From a virus: 25,717 nucleotides of DNA. The notes beneath the pieces were generated by a model, which was given only the letters and a program-made list of their open reading frames with translations, was not told where the DNA came from and ran no database searches. Below are positions 23,480 through 25,717 of the stretch, one piece after another. The translations under genes and the position numbers were made by a program. Position 1 is the stretch's first letter; the number at the start of each line of letters is the position of its first letter. The stretch is from positions 1 to 25,717 of IMG/VR virus record IMGVR_UViG_3300043411_000467. One strand, written 5' to 3'.

Positions 23480-23878
23480 ATGGCAGCAGGAAAGCATACA
23501 TTTATACTTGAACAAGGTACTACATTCGATATTCGAGTAGACTATAAAAATAATAACGGCACTCCAGTTAACCTAACCGGTTATTCTGCAAGAATGCATA
23601 TTCGTCCTCAACCAACTGCTGATACTATTTATTGTAGAATTACAGGAACACCAACGGCAGATGGTACAAAAATAATAACCACACCAGTAAGTGGTAGTGT
23701 AACATTACCTGCTACCTCAGGATCATTAGGTCTTTATATAAGTGCATACAGTTCTAGTTTATTTACATTTACCGAAGGATATTACGATATAGAAATATAT
23801 TCCGGATCTGGAGTAACTGAATATGTAACCAGAATATTAGAAGGTAAGATTAAAGTAACTAAAAATACTACTAGATAA
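23480..23878 (+). CDS. Baseplate/tail beta-domain protein (BppU-like N-terminal domain)
   Basis: This 132-residue protein has the layout of small phage baseplate-type beta domains: KHTFILEQGTTFDIRVDYKN, then GTPVNLTGYSARMHIR, then SGSVTLPATSGSLGLYISA, and an end ILEGKIKVTKNTTR. The motif xxPVNLTGYxARMxIR is typical of the BppU N-terminal domain that links receptor-binding parts to the baseplate in many phages. It has no cysteine cluster or membrane segment. It begins 10 nt after the preceding stop and is followed by tail-fibre-like genes, which supports a tail or adhesion role. Exact location in the virion is inferred. Confidence 0.75.
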   Translation: MAAGKHTFILEQGTTFDIRVDYKNNNGTPVNLTGYSARMHIRPQPTADTIYCRITGTPTADGTKIITTPVSGSVTLPATSGSLGLYISAYSSSLFTFTEGYYDIEIYSGSGVTEYVTRILEGKIKVTKNTTR

Positions 23879-23891
23879 TCAAAAGGTATGA

Positions 23892-24536
23892 ATGCCAATT
23901 GATATACATAATTCACCTGATATTGTTGTAGAAATACAATCGGTAACTAAGAAATTAGTTATTAATGATAATAATCTTATTACTCATGTAACATCTCCTG
24001 GTGAACCTAAAGTATTTATAGTACATGATAAAGGCAATCAAGGTTCTCCTGGACCTCGTGGAGCATCCGCAGGTGGATTATTTTACCAAGTATCAGAAAC
24101 ACCAATAACATACGCTACTACATCATCCATTAAACTTTATGATATAAGTAGTAGCATTGTCCCATTCACAAGTTCAATCTACACCACAACCTTCAATTTG
24201 GGGTCAGAAACACGCCCTTGGAAAAAAGTCTATACCACAAACGACGGAATCTTCTTTGTAAACGCGAATACAGGGGCCTATACAACGTTATATGGGGGTG
24301 ACGGGTATATAGGGGTAGGACAGTCGAGATTGTCAAGGAGAGGGGCGGAAATCACGGGGTCTGTGAGACTACAATCCTCAGCGTCTGCTGATATCTTAGG
24401 AATGTACAGCGGATCGGCCCTAAAACTCAAAATCAATAAAGATGGGATTATGGTGTTTTCATCAATACACCCATTACCTGCGTCGGTGGTTGGCGGATTA
24501 GCATTTAGTGGTAGTAATTTTTATTTTGGTTTATAA
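23892..24536 (+). CDS. Short tail-fibre-like protein with a collagen-like turn
   Basis: This 214-residue protein has an N-terminal beta domain (DIVVEIQSVTKKLVINDNN), a short collagen-like G-x-y stretch (GNQGSPGPRGASAGG), and a fibre-like region. It ends in LPASVVGGLAFSGSNFYFGL, a C-terminal pattern seen in aquatic T4-like tail-fibre proteins. The region from about residue 92 to 186 is encoded by an island of unusual codons, including eight GGG glycine codons. An AAAAGG site precedes the start. It is followed by a promoter-like element and a larger fibre gene. A fibre or adhesion role is likely from composition and neighbours; no receptor can be named. Confidence 0.68.
   Translation: MPIDIHNSPDIVVEIQSVTKKLVINDNNLITHVTSPGEPKVFIVHDKGNQGSPGPRGASAGGLFYQVSETPITYATTSSIKLYDISSSIVPFTSSIYTTTFNLGSETRPWKKVYTTNDGIFFVNANTGAYTTLYGGDGYIGVGQSRLSRRGAEITGSVRLQSSASADILGMYSGSALKLKINKDGIMVFSSIHPLPASVVGGLAFSGSNFYFGL
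24165..24450 (+). other. Codon-usage island inside the tail-fibre-like gene
   Basis: In one open frame, codon choice shifts to GGG for glycine (eight codons between 24201 and 24450) and to C-ending codons such as GTC, ATC, AAC, GAC, GCC and CTC. Surrounding genes use almost only GGA/GGT and A/T-ending codons. The frame is intact on both sides. Edges are approximate. Confidence 0.7.
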
Positions 24537-24556
24537 TTATATATATAATAAATAGG
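24535..24556 (+). promoter_or_regulatory. Candidate late promoter before the tail-fibre gene
   Basis: AATTATATATATAATAAATA fills the 30-nt gap after the stop at 24536, with its first two bases in that stop codon. Its 12-nt core is identical to the elements before 8352 and 18940. It contains TAATAAATA, close to the T4 late-promoter box TATAAATA. Confidence 0.5.
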
Positions 24557-24566
24557 ATTAAATAAA

Positions 24567-25717
24567 ATGGCAGAATGGAAGAAGTTAGTAGTATCCGGTT
24601 CGGCAGCAACACTTGGTAGTTTAAGTGTATTAGGATCTGGACAAACTGGTTACATAACAAATAAAAGTACCGTAGCCGGTACAAAAATAACAGGTTCATT
24701 TAGTGGATCTTTTAAAGGTGATGGATCTCAATTAACAGGTCTTACACCTGGCGCGGTTACTTCATATACGAATGCGTCAAATAATCGAATTATAACTTCA
24801 GTAGATGCTAGCACAATTAATGGCGAATCTAATTTAACTTTTGATGGTTCGATATTTACCGTAACTGGTAGAGCAAGCATATCTACTTCCGTAACAGCCT
24901 CTTCTGCCCAATTAACAGGACTTCCTGCAGGAACGGATAACACAGTAGTAGTTGTAAATTCTACGGGTAATTTAGTTACGGATGAAATCGATGCTAGAGT
25001 ATGGGGCGCGACATTAGTAGATGCTACAGGTACTCCGGCAAACGATCAGATAGCAGTATTTACAGATGCCGATACGGTTGAAGGTTCTGCCGGTCTAACA
25101 TATACAGGCGCTATTTTTAGTGTTACTGGTCGAGGTGTATTTTCTACCTCATTAACAGCATCCGCAATTCAAGCTACTACATTGCCAACCGGTACTGATA
25201 ATACCGTGGTTGTAGTTAATGCCGCAGGTAATTTAGTTACCGATGAAATTGACGCGAGAGTTTGGGGTTCTACTTTAGTAGATGGTACCGGTGCAAGTAC
25301 AAGACTTGCATATTGGTCAGATGCCGATACATTAACTAGTAACGCTGGTCTTACTTTCGACGGTACATTATTAACTGCAGGTTCTAGTACATTTGGTACG
25401 AACGTTGTAGTAGCAGGAGATTTATCCGTATTAGGAACCACATTTAATGTAAATGTTGCTAATATTAATGTTGAAGATAAATTCATATTATTAAATTCTG
25501 GATCGGCAACCGGTGATGGTGGTATTATAGTTCAAAATAATGCAGCCACAAAAGGTTTCGCATTTGCATTTGATGATTCCGCAGACAGATGGGGATTCCA
25601 GGGTAATATATTACTTCATGCAACTGGATCTGTATTAGTACCTGACGCATATGTAGCCGCAGTAGTAGACGTGGATGGTGGATTGACTAATATAGCATTA
25701 CAACAAAAGAATGGTAA
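24567..25717 (+). CDS. Tail-fibre protein, 3' end beyond the window
   Basis: The frame is open from the ATG at 24567 to the window end: 383 codons with no stop, so the gene is partial. The N-terminus MAEWKKLVVSGSAATLGSLS and the low-complexity S/T/G/A/V composition are typical of long phage fibres. Two copies of an 87-residue unit, starting at residues 99 and 186, share VTGR, GTDNTVVVVN, GNLVTDEIDARVWG and DADT. After about residue 275 the sequence changes to a region with VLGTTFNVNVANINVEDKFI and FAFDDSADRWGFQ, also common in aquatic phage fibres. A promoter-like element lies just upstream. A receptor-binding tip would be expected in the missing part. Two antisense frames here are mirrors of the repeats, not genes. 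Confidence 0.85.
   Translation, partial: MAEWKKLVVSGSAATLGSLSVLGSGQTGYITNKSTVAGTKITGSFSGSFKGDGSQLTGLTPGAVTSYTNASNNRIITSVDASTINGESNLTFDGSIFTVTGRASISTSVTASSAQLTGLPAGTDNTVVVVNSTGNLVTDEIDARVWGATLVDATGTPANDQIAVFTDADTVEGSAGLTYTGAIFSVTGRGVFSTSLTASAIQATTLPTGTDNTVVVVNAAGNLVTDEIDARVWGSTLVDGTGASTRLAYWSDADTLTSNAGLTFDGTLLTAGSSTFGTNVVVAGDLSVLGTTFNVNVANINVEDKFILLNSGSATGDGGIIVQNNAATKGFAFAFDDSADRWGFQGNILLHATGSVLVPDAYVAAVVDVDGGLTNIALQQKNG
24861..25376 (+). repeat. Tandem 87-residue repeat in the fibre gene
   Basis: Copy 1 runs from 24861 to 25121 and copy 2 from 25122 to about 25376. Both contain LP-x-GTDNTVVVVN, GNLVTDEIDARVWG and TLVD-x-TG, and each is closed by an LT(F/Y)-x-G strand. The second half of the unit is less conserved and two residues shorter in copy 2. 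The protein is conserved much more than the DNA, so duplication is not recent. Confidence 0.85.

Noticed and set aside
24165-24450. Variable region of a diversity-generating retroelement
   Set aside because: Changes are mostly synonymous GGG and C-ending codons, not adenine-directed amino-acid changes, and no reverse transcriptase or template repeat is visible.
24728-25486. Minus-strand open frames opposite the fibre gene
   Set aside because: Valine/threonine-rich mirrors of the repetitive fibre coding sequence; no ribosome site and no recognisable protein pattern.
1-25717. tRNA genes, CRISPR arrays, insertion sequences, attachment sites
   Set aside because: Gaps between genes are mostly under 40 nt; the larger ones contain only promoter-like, hairpin or terminator sequence. 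No direct-repeat arrays or terminal inverted repeats were seen.

Overview
This window is a continuous stretch of a large, AT-rich tailed-phage genome (class Caudoviricetes, T4-like myovirus lineage). Every supported gene is on the + strand, tightly packed, often with ATGA or TAATG stop/start overlaps. The diagnosis rests on a collinear T4-type head module: large terminase (gp17), portal (gp20), prohead protease (gp21), acidic scaffold (gp22) and major capsid protein (gp23). I see no tRNA, integrase, CRISPR array or cellular housekeeping locus. The host cannot be read directly. Low GC, many starts without a clear Shine-Dalgarno, and a phage bS21 gene would fit an aquatic bacterium, perhaps Bacteroidota, but this is inference.

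Layout. 1-3557: the tail of an upstream gene, a zinc-ribbon/PD-(D/E)XK homing-type endonuclease, then a Rad50/SbcC (gp46) ATPase whose N-terminus carries the C-terminal capping region of an Mre11/SbcD (gp47) nuclease. The endonuclease appears to sit inside what was one SbcD-SbcC gene. 3570-6517: two beta-rich virion-type proteins. 6527-8314: a fusion of an NMN-adenylyltransferase-like domain and an RNA/DNA-ligase-like domain. 8352-10555: small virion or membrane proteins, including a possible spanin-like pair. 10559-13973: terminase and portal. 14006-16650: head accessory proteins, a GIY-YIG homing endonuclease, and the prohead protease. 16660-18816: small head-associated genes plus ribosomal protein bS21. 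18940-21501: scaffold and capsid protein, with their own promoter-like leader and a strong intrinsic terminator. 21605-23469: a small conserved protein, a PhoH-like ATPase and an unknown protein. 23480-25717: baseplate/tail-fibre-like proteins, the last one running off the window.

How the parts work together. The terminase packages DNA through the portal into a prohead built on the gp22-like scaffold and matured by the gp21-like protease. Many small genes around this module carry a T4-like capsid-targeting peptide: an amphipathic helix ending in a gp21-type cleavage site, (L/I)-x-E before A/G/S. This suggests a large cargo of internal head proteins. Three larger proteins carry the same peptide internally, between two domains, so they may be cut in two inside the head.

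Transcription appears to be punctuated by an AT-rich element (core AATTATATATAT) in nearly every intergenic gap longer than 25 nt. Two short in-frame islands, at 6826-7022 and 24165-24450, have codon choice clearly unlike the rest of the window. All assignments are from reading motifs; no database search was run.
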